Shown here one piece after another: positions 17,558 to 27,290 of a DNA stretch of 64,000 nucleotides. Under the pieces are notes generated by a model. That model saw only the letters and a program-made list of their open reading frames with translations. It was not told where the DNA came from and did not search any database. Origin of the DNA: Sphingobacteriales bacterium (GTDB lineage: Bacteria > Bacteroidota > Bacteroidia > Chitinophagales > UBA2359); the NCBI GenBank assembly GCA_016700115.1, contig CP064999.1:558001-622000 (forward strand), given 5' to 3'. The position numbers were made by a program, and so were the translations under genes. Positions within the stretch are counted from its first letter, which is position 1. Each line of letters begins with the position of its first letter.

Positions 17558-20500
17558 TTATTCTTTTACAATTTTGGCATTAGCTATTTGAGTTCCGTCA
17601 TTAATGGTAAGCAGATACATACCTGCCGGAATATCAGCAACATCAATTTGTACGTTGTTAATGCCATCTGTAGCATCTGCAAACTGTGTAGTTACCAATT
17701 TTCCGCTTAAGTCGAACAAGGAAATCTGCACTTTTGCAACTGTTTGGGTAGCAAAAACCAAATTAACCGAATGACTGGCAGGAACAGGAGCAACTTGAAC
17801 CACTGTTAAGCCATTCGCAGTTCGATTGAGCGCTATGGTTCCCAATGTGGTATTGGTTCCGTCAAAATTGGTTTGTACCAATTGATAATAAACCACGCCA
17901 TTGGGGGCATTTTCGTCAAAATACTGATAATTGCTGCTTAAAGAAGTAGTTCCTTTACCATCTACCTGTGCAATTTTCTGATAGTTGACTGCATCTGTTG
18001 ACCGGTATAAGGTATAGAAATCGTTGTTGGTTTCAGAAGAAGTAACCCATTCTATCAGGTTGCCGCGCTCCTGAACAGTGCCTTTAAAATCAACTAATTG
18101 TACCGGTAGGGTGGTTCCGATAACAAACACTTCAAATTCATTTGTACATCCTAAATTATCGGTAACAACAAGAGTTACAGCATCATTTTCTGTACTTAGG
18201 GCTGGAACTGTGTAAACGCTTCCGGTGGGCACATCGTTGGCAGAGAATAATACAACTCCTTCACTTTCATAAATATTAATCGTATAGTTGCTGCCGTCAA
18301 ATTCGGGCAATCCGCCGTTAACAGAAAGGTAAGCAACACTTACCCCGCTGACCGGGTTGGTAACTATTTCAATTATGCCGATAGAAATGGGGTTAAGTGA
18401 GTCGCATGACAATTCAACGACTATAGTCATAGTTCCGCTTACCGGTTCGCTAAATCCATCTGTTACCGTATAAGGAATAACCACTGTTCCAAAGAATCCG
18501 GCATCGGGGAAGAATGTGAGTTCGCCGGTTGCATCGTCAAAAGAAGCAGTACCACCTTGATCCGGGCTGCCTATGGCAATGGTCAACGGGTCGCCGTTTG
18601 CATCTGACACGTAGCCGGACAGTTGAATGACAAAGGATTCGGTATTAGGAGCAATGACAAATAAGTCGCTACCTGCTACCGGTGGCGATTGGCAAAGGGC
18701 ATCAGTAATGGGAAGTACGGTTAATGTTACTCCATCTACATCTAATGCGGCACAAATTAGTCCTTCAACAATTAAAGAAGCGACTTCGCCACCTGTAGTA
18801 ACAGCACCGGTTTCCAAAGCCTCTAAAATTGCAGGCAAATCTGTGTCTAAATAGTTGAAAGCATGAATAGTATAATCGCCCGGGGCGTAGCCGGCAAAAT
18901 CAATGCTGCCTTGTCCCACCACATTGAGAATGGTCAGTTCAGCACCTTGAGTAATCACTAAAAGCGTAGAATATCCTTCTGTATTGTCGCCGGTTACAAA
19001 AATGGGGTCGCTGCTACCACCTTCACAAACAGAGGTGCTTCCAAAACTGACCTCACCAAAGTTGGCTTCACAAACGAAAGGTGTACAGGCGGGATCGCCA
19101 ACAGGAAGAATTGTGAATACCACACCATCCACATCTAAAGCGGCACAAATAAGTCCTTCAACAATTAAGGAAGCGACTTCACCACCTGTAGTTACAGTAC
19201 CTGTTTGAATAGCCTCTAAAATGGCTTCAAAATCAGTATCGAGATAGTTAAATGCATGAACGGTGTAATCGCCGGGAGCATAACCTGAAAAATCAATAGT
19301 GCCTTGACCTACTACATCTACAATGGTTAATTCAGCACCTGAAGTAATCACCAAAGCCGTTGAATATCCATCAGTATTGTCGCCTGTAACAAAAACTTCT
19401 TCACTGCTGCTGCCTTCACAAAGGGTAGTGCTGCCAAAGTTCACTTCGCCATAGTTGGCCTCGCAAACAAAAACAACACAAGCTGGGTCATCTGCAGGAA
19501 GTACGGTAAATACTACACCAACTTCATCCAATGCCGCACAGATAAGTCCTTCAACAATTAAGGCAGCTACATCAAAACCGGTTGTTACGGCACCTGTTTC
19601 AATAGCTTCAACAATAGCGGGTAAATCTGTATCTAAGAAATTGAAGGCGTGAACGGTATAATTACCCGGAGCTAATCCTGCAAAATCTATACTTCCCTGT
19701 CCTACTACACTAACAATTGTCAGTTCAGTACCTTGAGTAATTACCAACAAAGTGGAATATCCGTCCGTATTATCTCCACTAACGAGCACTTCTTCACTCA
19801 TCGTGCCTTCGCACACCACGGTATTGCCAAAACTGGTAGTTCCAAAATTAGCTTCACAGACAAACGGTGAACACAAGGGATCGCCGGGAGGAAGAATGGT
19901 AACAGGAATTCCAGCCACATCTAAATCGGCGCAAATCGTTCCATCATCAATCAATCCGGCAATATCGAGACCGGTGGCTCCACCGGCTACAGCGTCGTCA
20001 ATTGTTTCGGCATCGTCAACAAGGAAGTTAAAGGCATGGAACATGTAATCTCCGGCAGGAAGGCCGGTTAAATCAACTGCGGTTCCGGGTTGAACATAGC
20101 CCAAAATTGTTAATTCGGCTCCGGAAGTAACCACTATGATAGAAAAGTAAGCAGCATCTGTATTATCGCCACTTATTGTAAAGGCATCAATAGTTCCATC
20201 CTGGCAAATGGTGGTTACAGCCGGAGGGGTCAGGATACCGGCCTCAGCCAAGCAGTCACTTCCACCTTCAGCAGATACGTTGATAAAAAAGTCGCCTGAA
20301 TCCGGCCCGTTGGTGTAATAATATCCATCAACTACTACGTAGTAGTTTTCACCGGGGAATGTTTCGAGGGTGATAGATGATAAATAGTTTTCACCAACTA
20401 AATCAATGTCGTCATTACAGGCAATTTCAACCAACTCGTTACAGCTCCCAATAAATATAGCCATCTGAGTATCCGCATTGGGCATAGGTGCAGGTGCGCC

Positions 20501-21619
20501 TAAAACACTGGTGGTAAGAGTGATTGTGCTGCCGTCGCCGACAAATACAAACCATACAGAATTGTCGAAAAAGTTTTCACCGGTTGTTCCGTCATCGTCT
20601 CCAAAACAATCAGGAGGAGTTGCGGCCTCTCCGGTAGCAGCTACATTAGAATAAGGTCCGTTAATAGCGCCATCGCTGATAGAAATCTGAAGTGCATCGG
20701 CACACTCATCAGCACCCGGAGTGCTGGCACTACCACCGGAACACAGGTCAGCAACTACAAGGCCGGGAAAATCGGTTGCCCAGTCAATGGTCAATGATTC
20801 ATAACAAAATTCACCGGAAGTAAATTCTATGGTCGTTGTTCCGCCTGCTGCGGCAATCAGTTCATCGGTTACCAACATGAAGCCAATAAAACCGGGTTCA
20901 AACTCAGTGCTTTCAATGAAACCATCGGCAGTTAAACCGTAGAACATAAAACCATCTTCATTGGTAAAGGTATAAAGCGTCCCATCGCCGGGGAAAACAG
21001 CAACAGATACATACCCAACAGGTACTTCTTCTTCGGTAAAGAACGAATGACAGAAAATAGTTGGGGTAGGAGAGATTGCGGGTTGGCCCGCAGGTGTGAA
21101 TGTTGCAAACACAGGCGTGGTACTACATTCAGTGCTGCACTCAACACCGGAGTTGGTAGTGATTGAAGGCACTCCGTTTTCCGTCTGTAAGATATCACCA
21201 CCACATGCAGAGGCAGTACTTAAAATGAAAAACACGGTTCCGTCTTCTGTGGCATCAAAGGTAAAGGTACAACCCAACTCGGATCCAAGCAATGTACCAC
21301 CGTCAATTGTTCCCGGAGGAGCGCCACTTGGTGTGCCATTTAAAATTGCTGTGATGATTGCTTCTTCTCCCCAGGTTGCGGAGTTATAGCCGTCACAAAA
21401 ACTGAAAGTGTAATTACCACCGGAAACTACCTCTGTAAAATAAACTTCGTTTAACCATGCTCCGTAAGGGGCGTTTAAAGTGTTGCCGTTACATCCGGCT
21501 ACGTCAATGCCCTGGTCGCTGTAAGGTCCTCCTGCATAGGCGGTACATTGTGCCTGTGCTACGCCGGAAATGCCCATAAACAAGAGGGCAAACAGCGTGA
21601 GTAGTAGTGTTTTTTTCAT
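17558..21619 (-). CDS. Large secreted repeat protein with T9SS type A sorting domain
   Basis: 1353 residues. Signal peptide at ~1-23 ending VAQAQ. Residues ~300-460 resemble pre-peptidase/choice-of-anchor beta-sandwich units (DNSVWFVFVGDGST; NYYVVVDGYYY). Residues ~470-1000 hold an initial diverged unit and then four tandem units of ~131 residues, each with CEG, GDNTDGYSTLLVIT, GQGxIDFxGxAPGDYTVHAFNYLDTD and SLIVEGLICAALD. A cadherin-like/Ig unit follows (SDANGDPLTIAIG ... YTVTDGFSEPVSG). The end is a type A sorting domain: PVPASHSVNLVF, LFDLSGKLV, GMYLLTI, AKIVKE. It is exported through T9SS to the surface or medium; function of the repeat is not known. A strong terminator follows. Confidence 0.88.
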   Translation of the reverse strand: MKKTLLLTLFALLFMGISGVAQAQCTAYAGGPYSDQGIDVAGCNGNTLNAPYGAWLNEVYFTEVVSGGNYTFSFCDGYNSATWGEEAIITAILNGTPSGAPPGTIDGGTLLGSELGCTFTFDATEDGTVFFILSTASACGGDILQTENGVPSITTNSGVECSTECSTTPVFATFTPAGQPAISPTPTIFCHSFFTEEEVPVGYVSVAVFPGDGTLYTFTNEDGFMFYGLTADGFIESTEFEPGFIGFMLVTDELIAAAGGTTTIEFTSGEFCYESLTIDWATDFPGLVVADLCSGGSASTPGADECADALQISISDGAINGPYSNVAATGEAATPPDCFGDDDGTTGENFFDNSVWFVFVGDGSTITLTTSVLGAPAPMPNADTQMAIFIGSCNELVEIACNDDIDLVGENYLSSITLETFPGENYYVVVDGYYYTNGPDSGDFFINVSAEGGSDCLAEAGILTPPAVTTICQDGTIDAFTISGDNTDAAYFSIIVVTSGAELTILGYVQPGTAVDLTGLPAGDYMFHAFNFLVDDAETIDDAVAGGATGLDIAGLIDDGTICADLDVAGIPVTILPPGDPLCSPFVCEANFGTTSFGNTVVCEGTMSEEVLVSGDNTDGYSTLLVITQGTELTIVSVVGQGSIDFAGLAPGNYTVHAFNFLDTDLPAIVEAIETGAVTTGFDVAALIVEGLICAALDEVGVVFTVLPADDPACVVFVCEANYGEVNFGSTTLCEGSSSEEVFVTGDNTDGYSTALVITSGAELTIVDVVGQGTIDFSGYAPGDYTVHAFNYLDTDFEAILEAIQTGTVTTGGEVASLIVEGLICAALDVDGVVFTILPVGDPACTPFVCEANFGEVSFGSTSVCEGGSSDPIFVTGDNTEGYSTLLVITQGAELTILNVVGQGSIDFAGYAPGDYTIHAFNYLDTDLPAILEALETGAVTTGGEVASLIVEGLICAALDVDGVTLTVLPITDALCQSPPVAGSDLFVIAPNTESFVIQLSGYVSDANGDPLTIAIGSPDQGGTASFDDATGELTFFPDAGFFGTVVIPYTVTDGFSEPVSGTMTIVVELSCDSLNPISIGIIEIVTNPVSGVSVAYLSVNGGLPEFDGSNYTINIYESEGVVLFSANDVPTGSVYTVPALSTENDAVTLVVTDNLGCTNEFEVFVIGTTLPVQLVDFKGTVQERGNLIEWVTSSETNNDFYTLYRSTDAVNYQKIAQVDGKGTTSLSSNYQYFDENAPNGVVYYQLVQTNFDGTNTTLGTIALNRTANGLTVVQVAPVPASHSVNLVFATQTVAKVQISLFDLSGKLVTTQFADATDGINNVQIDVADIPAGMYLLTINDGTQIANAKIVKE
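18690..19870. repeat. Four ~393-bp in-frame tandem repeats in the 1353-residue cargo gene
   Basis: Blocks such as CCTTCAACAATTAA recur at about 18762, 19155 and 19549, giving a 393-bp (131-codon) period, with a further copy to 19870. Units are very similar in DNA as well as protein, so the array is relatively recent. Confidence 0.8.
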
Positions 21620-21871
21620 GAAACAAATTATTTGAGTAATGTAATTAAATTATATTTTTAACAGTAAGTCCGCTTTAAATATCTGCATTTTTACCGGAAA
21701 CAAGCCTATCTCAAAATTGGGTTAACACTTTATTCACCCGGTAATTTTTAACTTTCAGGAAACAAGTTTAAAAATTGTGCGAAAAATAGGACTTTTGACG
21801 ACTATAACCAAATGATATAGAGAAAACTTAAAACAGCTAAGACGTTTTGTGGTGAAACTATCAAACATAAA

Positions 21872-21886
21872 ACAGCACTTTGCTGT
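21872..21886 (-). terminator. Weak hairpin terminator after trhO
   Basis: ACAGCA and TGCTGT form a 6-bp stem with a 3-base loop directly after the minus-strand stop codon at 21893. On the minus strand it is followed by TTTATGTTTG. The stem is short, so confidence is limited. Confidence 0.4.
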
Positions 21887-21892
21887 ATATTT

Positions 21893-22927
21893 TTAAACTT
21901 CTATCATCTTACTTTCCGGCATCCGTCCTTTTCTGAAAATTTGAATGCCTTTGTTTATTCCTTTGCGTTGTTTGATTTGTGTTTCTTCCGGCAAATAAAT
22001 CACTTGTTTGCAGGTTTCAGAGCAACAATTCTCAAACTTGGCGGCACAATCAGCACATTGAATAAACAAGAGGTGGCAGGCTTCATTGGCACAATTGATA
22101 TGGGTATCTGCCGGTTGTCCGCATTGGTGGCATTTGCTGATGATTTCACCGTTGATAAATTCCCCCAACCTGCTGTCAAAAACAAAGTTCTTCCCAATAA
22201 ACTTATTGGGCAACCCTTGTTTTTTAACCTGTCTTGCATATTCAATAATTCCGCCTTCTAACTGGTAAACGTTTTTAAATCCTTTATGTTTGAAGTAAGC
22301 GCTGGCTTTTTCACATCGGATACCTCCGGTACAATACATAACAATTTGTTTGTCTTCCTTTCCCCGAAGCATCTCTGTTACTACCGGCAATGACTCTCTG
22401 AAGGTATCCACATCGGGGCAGATAGCCCCTTGAAAATGCCCGATTTCGCTCTCATAATGATTTCGCATGTCAATGAGCAAAGTATCGGGATGATCTGTTA
22501 GGCGGTTAAAATTCAAGGCATCCAAATGAATTCCTTTATCAGTAACATCAAAAGAGTCATCGTTCAGCCCGTCTGCTACGATTTTTTTCCGGACTTTGAT
22601 GGCTAATTTAAAAAAAGACTTGCCATCATCTTCAATGGCATAGTTGAGTCTCACTCCGTCAAGAAAATCAATGCTGTATAGGGAAGCAACAAATTCCTCC
22701 AGATTAGAGGTGGGTACACTGATTTGAGCATTAAGCCCTTCATAAGACACATAGATACGGCCTAAAACATTCAAACGGTCAAGCATCAAATACAAACTGT
22801 CCCTGAATTCGTGAGGATTTTGCAGATGTGCGTATTGATAGAAAGATAACGTGGTTCGAGGAGTTGGATCTTCTAAGATGCGCTGTTTAAGCAACTTCCC
22901 GCTGATTTGATTGTGTAATTGAGGCAT
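21893..22927 (-). CDS. trhO: tRNA uridine(34) hydroxylase TrhO (rhodanese-like, YceA family)
   Basis: 344 residues with the family layout. An N-terminal acylphosphatase-like domain (~20-110) is followed by a rhodanese domain (~135-235) carrying the catalytic cysteine in MYCTGGIRCEKASAY. A C-terminal Cys-rich zinc-type segment follows (CHQCGQPAD, CANEACH, CADC, CCSETC). TrhO hydroxylates uridine 34 of certain tRNAs to 5-hydroxyuridine using molecular oxygen. The gene stands alone and diverges from pncB; its promoter is recognisable upstream. Confidence 0.93.
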   Translation of the reverse strand: MPQLHNQISGKLLKQRILEDPTPRTTLSFYQYAHLQNPHEFRDSLYLMLDRLNVLGRIYVSYEGLNAQISVPTSNLEEFVASLYSIDFLDGVRLNYAIEDDGKSFFKLAIKVRKKIVADGLNDDSFDVTDKGIHLDALNFNRLTDHPDTLLIDMRNHYESEIGHFQGAICPDVDTFRESLPVVTEMLRGKEDKQIVMYCTGGIRCEKASAYFKHKGFKNVYQLEGGIIEYARQVKKQGLPNKFIGKNFVFDSRLGEFINGEIISKCHQCGQPADTHINCANEACHLLFIQCADCAAKFENCCSETCKQVIYLPEETQIKQRKGINKGIQIFRKGRMPESKMIEV

Positions 22928-23080
22928 CTCTTAAAATTATTTGGTGTAAAAATGGCTGATGATGGTTCTAACTTTTGGAGCAATCATTGTTTAATTATTA
23001 TTAAAACAGACTTCATAGAAACAGACAATTGACGCTTCCTTTTTTATATGAATCTTTTCACCTGTTTTTCTTTTGAAAGG

Positions 23081-23113
23081 CAAAGTTAATTATTTTGCAG
23101 GGCTTTTAACAAA
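23081..23113 (-). promoter_or_regulatory. Bacteroidota promoter of trhO
   Basis: On the minus strand TTTG (23113-23110) is followed after 21 bases by TAACTTTG (23088-23081), an excellent fit to the TTTG-N19-21-TAnnTTTG consensus. The leader to the ATG at 22927 would be about 145 bases. Confidence 0.65.
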
Positions 23114-23136
23114 AAGAAACCATTTCTATGCCCGAC

Positions 23137-23168
23137 TTTATGGTTTGGCACAATTTGAGATAACTTTG
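23137..23168 (+). promoter_or_regulatory. Bacteroidota promoter of pncB
   Basis: TAACTTTG (23161-23168) is a perfect -7 box with a TTTA 20 bases upstream as a near-consensus -33 box. It gives a leader of about 90 bases to the ATG at 23264. It is back-to-back with the trhO promoter. Confidence 0.55.
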
Positions 23169-23263
23169 CCGCCTTGACAAACTGATCTAAAACTGTTTTC
23201 AGATTATTTACTATACTGTGTCTTTTTCCAGTTTTTCACCATTTAATCAATCTATCATAGGAT

Positions 23264-24697
23264 ATGATTTCGCAAATTTATAACACCTCCCTCAGTTTGC
23301 TGACCGACTTGTATCAATTGACGATGGCTTATGGATATTTTAAATCCGGCATAGCCGGACGCAGTGCAGTGTTTAACCTGTTTTACCGCCGTCAGCCCTT
23401 TAAAGGAAATTTTGCAGTTGCCTGTGGGTTAGAATATGTCATTGATTATATCCGGGGGCTGAAATTTACCCAGTCCGACCTTGAGTATATCAGTACACTG
23501 AAAGGTGCTGATTCTAAACCCCTGTTTGATGAAGATTTCTTACACTATTTATCCGGATTTAGCCCAACCTGTAATTTAGATGCCATACCGGAAGGGACCG
23601 TTGTCTTTCCGCATGAACCCTTAATTAGGGTGGAGGCTTCTCTTTTAGAAGCTCAATTATTAGAAACTCCCTTGCTGAATATCGTCAACTTTCAGACGTT
23701 GATTGCTACCAAAGCAGCTCGGGTTTGCCGCGCAGCTTATCCGGATGGAGTGCTGGAGTTTGGACTTCGGAGGGCACAGGGCATTGACGGTGGCTTGTCT
23801 GCAAGCAGAGCTGCATTTGCCGGGGGCTGTGTGGCAACTTCTAATGTATTGGCCGGTAAATTGTTCGGTATTCCTGTCCGGGGCACCCATGCGCATAGCT
23901 GGGTCATGTGCTTTGATACAGAACTGGAGGCTTTTGAAACTTATGCCAAAGCACTGCCCAACAATTGCATATTTTTAGTGGACACTTATGATACTTTGGA
24001 AGGGGTCCGAAATGCGGTAAAAGTTGGTAAAGTATTGCGCAAAAACGGGCATGAAATGTTAGGAATCAGGTTAGATTCCGGCGATTTGGCTGAACTGAGT
24101 ATTGGTGCCAGAAAAATTCTGGACGAAAACGGGTTTCAAAAAGCTGTGATTACAGCAAGTAATGATCTGGACGAGTATCGCATTGAAGAGTTAAAGTCAA
24201 AAGGTTCACGTATTACCCTTTGGGGAGTAGGTACCAATTTGGTTACTGCTCAGGATCAGCCTGCGTTGGGAGGGGTTTATAAATTAGGTGCCATTCAAGA
24301 CGAGGGCGGGAATTGGGAATATCGCATTAAATTGTCGGAAGAAGCGGTTAAAACTTCCAATCCGGGTTTTCTTCAAGTGAGGCGATATTACCATCCCGAA
24401 TTCAATATGCCTTTGGCAGATATGCTTTATGATGAACTTAGTTACGATGGAAAGGGAACTATTATAAACACATTTTCGGGCGAATCTTTACAACTCCCCT
24501 CCGAAACTGTTTATCAGGATTTACTTCAACCCATCTTTCGAAACGGGTTGTTGGTTTACAAACTGCCTTCCCTAAATCAAATACAGGAAATTTCGATAGA
24601 ACAAGTGTCAAAATTTGCCCCATTGATTCAACCTTACCCCACAGGCTTAGAATCCGGACTTTTTAAAATCAAGGAACAACTGATGGCCGGCTTTTAA
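23264..24697 (+). CDS. pncB: Nicotinate phosphoribosyltransferase
   Basis: 477 residues, the long bacterial form. It converts nicotinate and PRPP (with ATP) to nicotinate mononucleotide in NAD salvage. Family landmarks are the N-terminal LLTDLYQLTMAYGYF, FGLRRAQG, the GTHAHSWVM segment with the histidine that is phosphorylated, LGIRLDSGDLAELS, ITASNDLDEY and GVGTNLV, all part of the alpha/beta barrel. Complete and typical. Followed at once by a 21-bp minisatellite. Confidence 0.95.
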   Translation: MISQIYNTSLSLLTDLYQLTMAYGYFKSGIAGRSAVFNLFYRRQPFKGNFAVACGLEYVIDYIRGLKFTQSDLEYISTLKGADSKPLFDEDFLHYLSGFSPTCNLDAIPEGTVVFPHEPLIRVEASLLEAQLLETPLLNIVNFQTLIATKAARVCRAAYPDGVLEFGLRRAQGIDGGLSASRAAFAGGCVATSNVLAGKLFGIPVRGTHAHSWVMCFDTELEAFETYAKALPNNCIFLVDTYDTLEGVRNAVKVGKVLRKNGHEMLGIRLDSGDLAELSIGARKILDENGFQKAVITASNDLDEYRIEELKSKGSRITLWGVGTNLVTAQDQPALGGVYKLGAIQDEGGNWEYRIKLSEEAVKTSNPGFLQVRRYYHPEFNMPLADMLYDELSYDGKGTIINTFSGESLQLPSETVYQDLLQPIFRNGLLVYKLPSLNQIQEISIEQVSKFAPLIQPYPTGLESGLFKIKEQLMAGF

Positions 24698-24718
24698 ACA
24701 GCCCTGAATTTGGTGCTG

Positions 24719-24991
24719 CCCTGCAAAGCCCAAAAGCCACCCTGCAATGACACAATGCACCCCTGCAATGGTTGATTGTGCCTCCGCAAAGGGTTCATGC
24801 ATCTCTGCAATGACTTAAAGTACCCCTGCATTGGGTTCATGCACCCCTGCAATGACTTAAAGTATCCCTGCATTGGGTTCATGCACCCCTGCAATGACTT
24901 AAAGTATCCCTGTATTGGGTTCATGCACCTCTGCAATGACCTAATGTACCCCTGCATTGGGTTCATGTGTCTCTGCAATAATCTTTTGCAG
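24719..24991. repeat. 21-bp minisatellite, about 13 units, after pncB
   Basis: Thirteen consecutive 21-base units each begin CCCTGCAATG or a close variant (CTCTGC, CCCTGCATTG). In the middle two unit types alternate (ending ACTTAAAGTAY and GGTTCATGCAC), giving a 42-bp higher-order period. The array starts 22 bp after the pncB stop. Because 21 is a multiple of three, open frames appear on both strands, encoding heptads such as LQGCMNP, but none has a credible start context or a homologue I recognise. I treat it as non-coding. Confidence 0.85.
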
Positions 24992-25470
24992 GGGGACAAT
25001 ACGCTTATGTCAACCTCATTTTAGCGCTGAAATCTTGTTTTTTTACAATTTTTGGTCGTGGGGCTTGGGTTGTTTTTCGAATTTTCGCAGGTGTGTTTTG
25101 TTCCCGGGTGCAGTTCTTTTTGAGTTGAGGTGGGCTGTTTTTGTTGGATGGGTATGTGTTTTTTGAACTCCCTTTGCCGGAGGAAAACGAGGAGGGGTTT
25201 ACTAAGTGTAAAGGATAAACAGCCCGATATTGATTAACCAATATGATTTGAAAACAAAAAATCACAACCCGGAACAGCTCCTGATGTTTAAAGCACAGAG
25301 ATCAGACCATACAATGTTAATAATTAGTATAAGTTTAGGCTTTAAAGCATAGAAGTTTCCTTAAATCGGGACTAATTGTTTATCTTTACCCCATTGTTTG
25401 ATCTGCTGCTTCTGCAATCAGGGAAGATGTTTCAGTTTTACAGCTTTATTCGAAACTTATTATATTTACT
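24992..25470. other. Intergenic region, part G/T-rich, no gene seen
   Basis: After the minisatellite comes ~170 bases of G/T-rich sequence on the plus strand, then ordinary AT-rich sequence. A TATCTTTA at 25381-25388 is close to the -7 consensus and could drive the hydrolase gene at 25471. Short open frames here show no recognisable protein. Confidence 0.4.
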
Positions 25471-26340
25471 ATGAAAAAAATACCTTTTAACTGGTATAAT
25501 ACCAACGGCAGCAAAATACATGCGCAATTGTGGCAGTCTGAAAATAAGCTCGAGATCAAAGGTGTTATTTGTCTGGTACACGGTTTGGGCGAACATATTG
25601 GCAGATATGAACATTTTGCCCGTTTTTTTGTCAACAACAATTATGTAGTCATCGCCTGTGATTTGTTGGGGCATGGTCAGTCAGAAGGGCGCAGGGGTCA
25701 TGTCGGTTCTTTCAACCAGTTCTATGAACAAATTGACCGGCTGCTGGAAGAAGCGAGCAAACGGTTTCCGGGTGAGCCTAAATTTATTTATGGACATAGT
25801 ATGGGCGGCAATATTGTACTTAATTACGCCATTGCCCGAAGCCCCCGGGTTTTGGGCATTGTACTGAGTGCGCCCTGGTTGAGACCTGCTATGGAAGTCC
25901 CGGCTTCAAAAATCGCTTTGACCAAAATTGCAACCGTATTATTACCCTGGTATTTCGAATCCAATGGCATTGATATCAATCAGTTGTCGAGAGATAATGC
26001 CGTTTGCGAGGCATATCAGAAAGACCCTTTGGTACACGATAAGATTTCTGCCCGCTTGTTTATGTCAATTACAGAGCAAGCTGAATTTGCTACTCACAAC
26101 TATTCCCAATTGCGGGTTCCGGTGTTGCTGATGCACGGAACTGCGGACGGATTGACAAGTTATCAGGCAAGTGAAGAATTTGCATCGGCAGCCAAAGGAA
26201 AAGTGGAATTCAAAAGCTGGCCGGGGTTTTTTCATGAACTGCACAATGAACCCGAACAAAATGAAGTATTCGACTTTGTACTGAACTGGATAGACAGTAA
26301 ACTCCAACACTCGACAAGTATAGGTCAGTTGAAAAGTTAA
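25471..26340 (+). CDS. Alpha/beta hydrolase, monoacylglycerol-lipase-like
   Basis: 289 residues with the serine aminopeptidase S33 / hydrolase_4 fold. The N-terminal strand GVICLVHGLGEHIGRYEHFA provides the oxyanion region and GHSMGGN carries the nucleophile Ser near residue 111. Asp in HGTADGLTS (~226) and His in FFHELHNEPE (~256) complete the triad. The pattern matches bacterial monoacylglycerol lipases and lysophospholipases; the substrate is probably a monoacyl lipid but is inferred. No signal peptide, so cytoplasmic. The epimerase gene follows 59 bp later on the same strand. Confidence 0.88.
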   Translation: MKKIPFNWYNTNGSKIHAQLWQSENKLEIKGVICLVHGLGEHIGRYEHFARFFVNNNYVVIACDLLGHGQSEGRRGHVGSFNQFYEQIDRLLEEASKRFPGEPKFIYGHSMGGNIVLNYAIARSPRVLGIVLSAPWLRPAMEVPASKIALTKIATVLLPWYFESNGIDINQLSRDNAVCEAYQKDPLVHDKISARLFMSITEQAEFATHNYSQLRVPVLLMHGTADGLTSYQASEEFASAAKGKVEFKSWPGFFHELHNEPEQNEVFDFVLNWIDSKLQHSTSIGQLKS

Positions 26341-26399
26341 AACTTTTTGGAACTACAACCCCAAACAATGTTTACAATATTCTGCAATAAATAACTGTT

Positions 26400-26819
26400 A
26401 TGCCCTTCACCAAAATAGAACATATTGGAATTGCTGTCAAAGATCTGGAAAGTGCCAATGCCCTGTATGCGCAACTGTTGGGAACTGTGCATTACAAAAC
26501 CGAATTGGTAGAAACCGAGCATGTTTTGACCTCTTTTTTTAAAGTCGGCGAATCAAAAATAGAACTGCTTCAAGCCACTCATCCCGATAGCGCCATTGCA
26601 AAATTTATAGAAAAGCGCGGTGAAGGGCTTCACCATGTGGCTTATGCTGTCAGCAATATTCAGGAAGAGATGGAGCGGATGTCCGGGCAGGGCTTTACCC
26701 TTCTCAATCAGCAACCTAAACGAGGAGCAGATAATAAATGGGTCTGTTTTATCCATCCCAAAAACTGCAACGGTGTCCTGGTCGAACTTTGTCAGGATAT
26801 TTCAGAGGATTTGGTCTAA
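26400..26819 (+). CDS. mce: Methylmalonyl-CoA epimerase
   Basis: 139 residues of the vicinal-oxygen-chelate fold with two beta-alpha-beta-beta-beta modules. The metal ligands are visible: His in IEHIGIAV, His in GEGLHHVAYAV and the C-terminal Glu in VLVELCQ. It interconverts the R and S epimers of methylmalonyl-CoA in propionate metabolism. Length is typical. Likely co-transcribed with the hydrolase; convergent with the lipoprotein gene on the other strand. Confidence 0.93.
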   Translation: MPFTKIEHIGIAVKDLESANALYAQLLGTVHYKTELVETEHVLTSFFKVGESKIELLQATHPDSAIAKFIEKRGEGLHHVAYAVSNIQEEMERMSGQGFTLLNQQPKRGADNKWVCFIHPKNCNGVLVELCQDISEDLV

Positions 26820-26846
26820 ATAAAATGTCCGGTAAATCTGATATTC

Positions 26847-27290
26847 CTATTTGTAGGTAACTTCAAACAGCGCCTCATATTTGTCGGGGAGTTTTGGCAC
26901 AGTAACCCAATTGTAATTGACCAATTGTTTCAACGTGTCGCATCCGGTAACGCCAACATGTACCCTGACTTTGTAAACATACTGTTTGTCATGTGTATCG
27001 GCATGCACACTGCGGGTATAAAAAGCAGTACAACCGGTAGCTTCGGTTCGGAGCCCCAACAAAGTTCGCTCGTTAAAATCTATAATGGGCGGAGTGTATC
27101 CGGCACAAAGACTATCGGTAAACAATGTTTCGTAAGTCAGTTGATCATCTACTACCAACTCATTGCTTTCGGTTAAAAAACAGGAAATATCTACCGGAGC
27201 AATCCCTTCAATGTTTATAATAGAATTTAAATCGCACCCATTCATTAAAAAGGCTGTAAAAAACAAGTATAAAACAACTGGAAGGCGCAT
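26847..27290 (-). CDS. Hypothetical lipoprotein
   Basis: 147 residues. The N-terminus (MRLPVVLYLFFTAFLMNGC) is a lipoprotein signal with Cys at 19 as probable lipid-modified residue. The remaining ~128 residues have four further cysteines and a mixed beta-rich composition. No family recognised. It stands alone between the convergent epimerase gene and the GH3-like gene. Confidence 0.7.
   Translation of the reverse strand: MRLPVVLYLFFTAFLMNGCDLNSIINIEGIAPVDISCFLTESNELVVDDQLTYETLFTDSLCAGYTPPIIDFNERTLLGLRTEATGCTAFYTRSVHADTHDKQYVYKVRVHVGVTGCDTLKQLVNYNWVTVPKLPDKYEALFEVTYK

Noticed and set aside
24694..25024. Open frames on both strands across the 21-bp minisatellite (101 and 82 residues)
   Set aside because: They are open only because the repeat unit is a multiple of three; start context is poor, composition is pure repeat, and no homologue is recognised.
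25005..25265. 86-codon minus-strand frame
   Set aside because: No recognisable domain, odd composition, lies in a G/T-rich intergenic tract with no promoter-like sequence.
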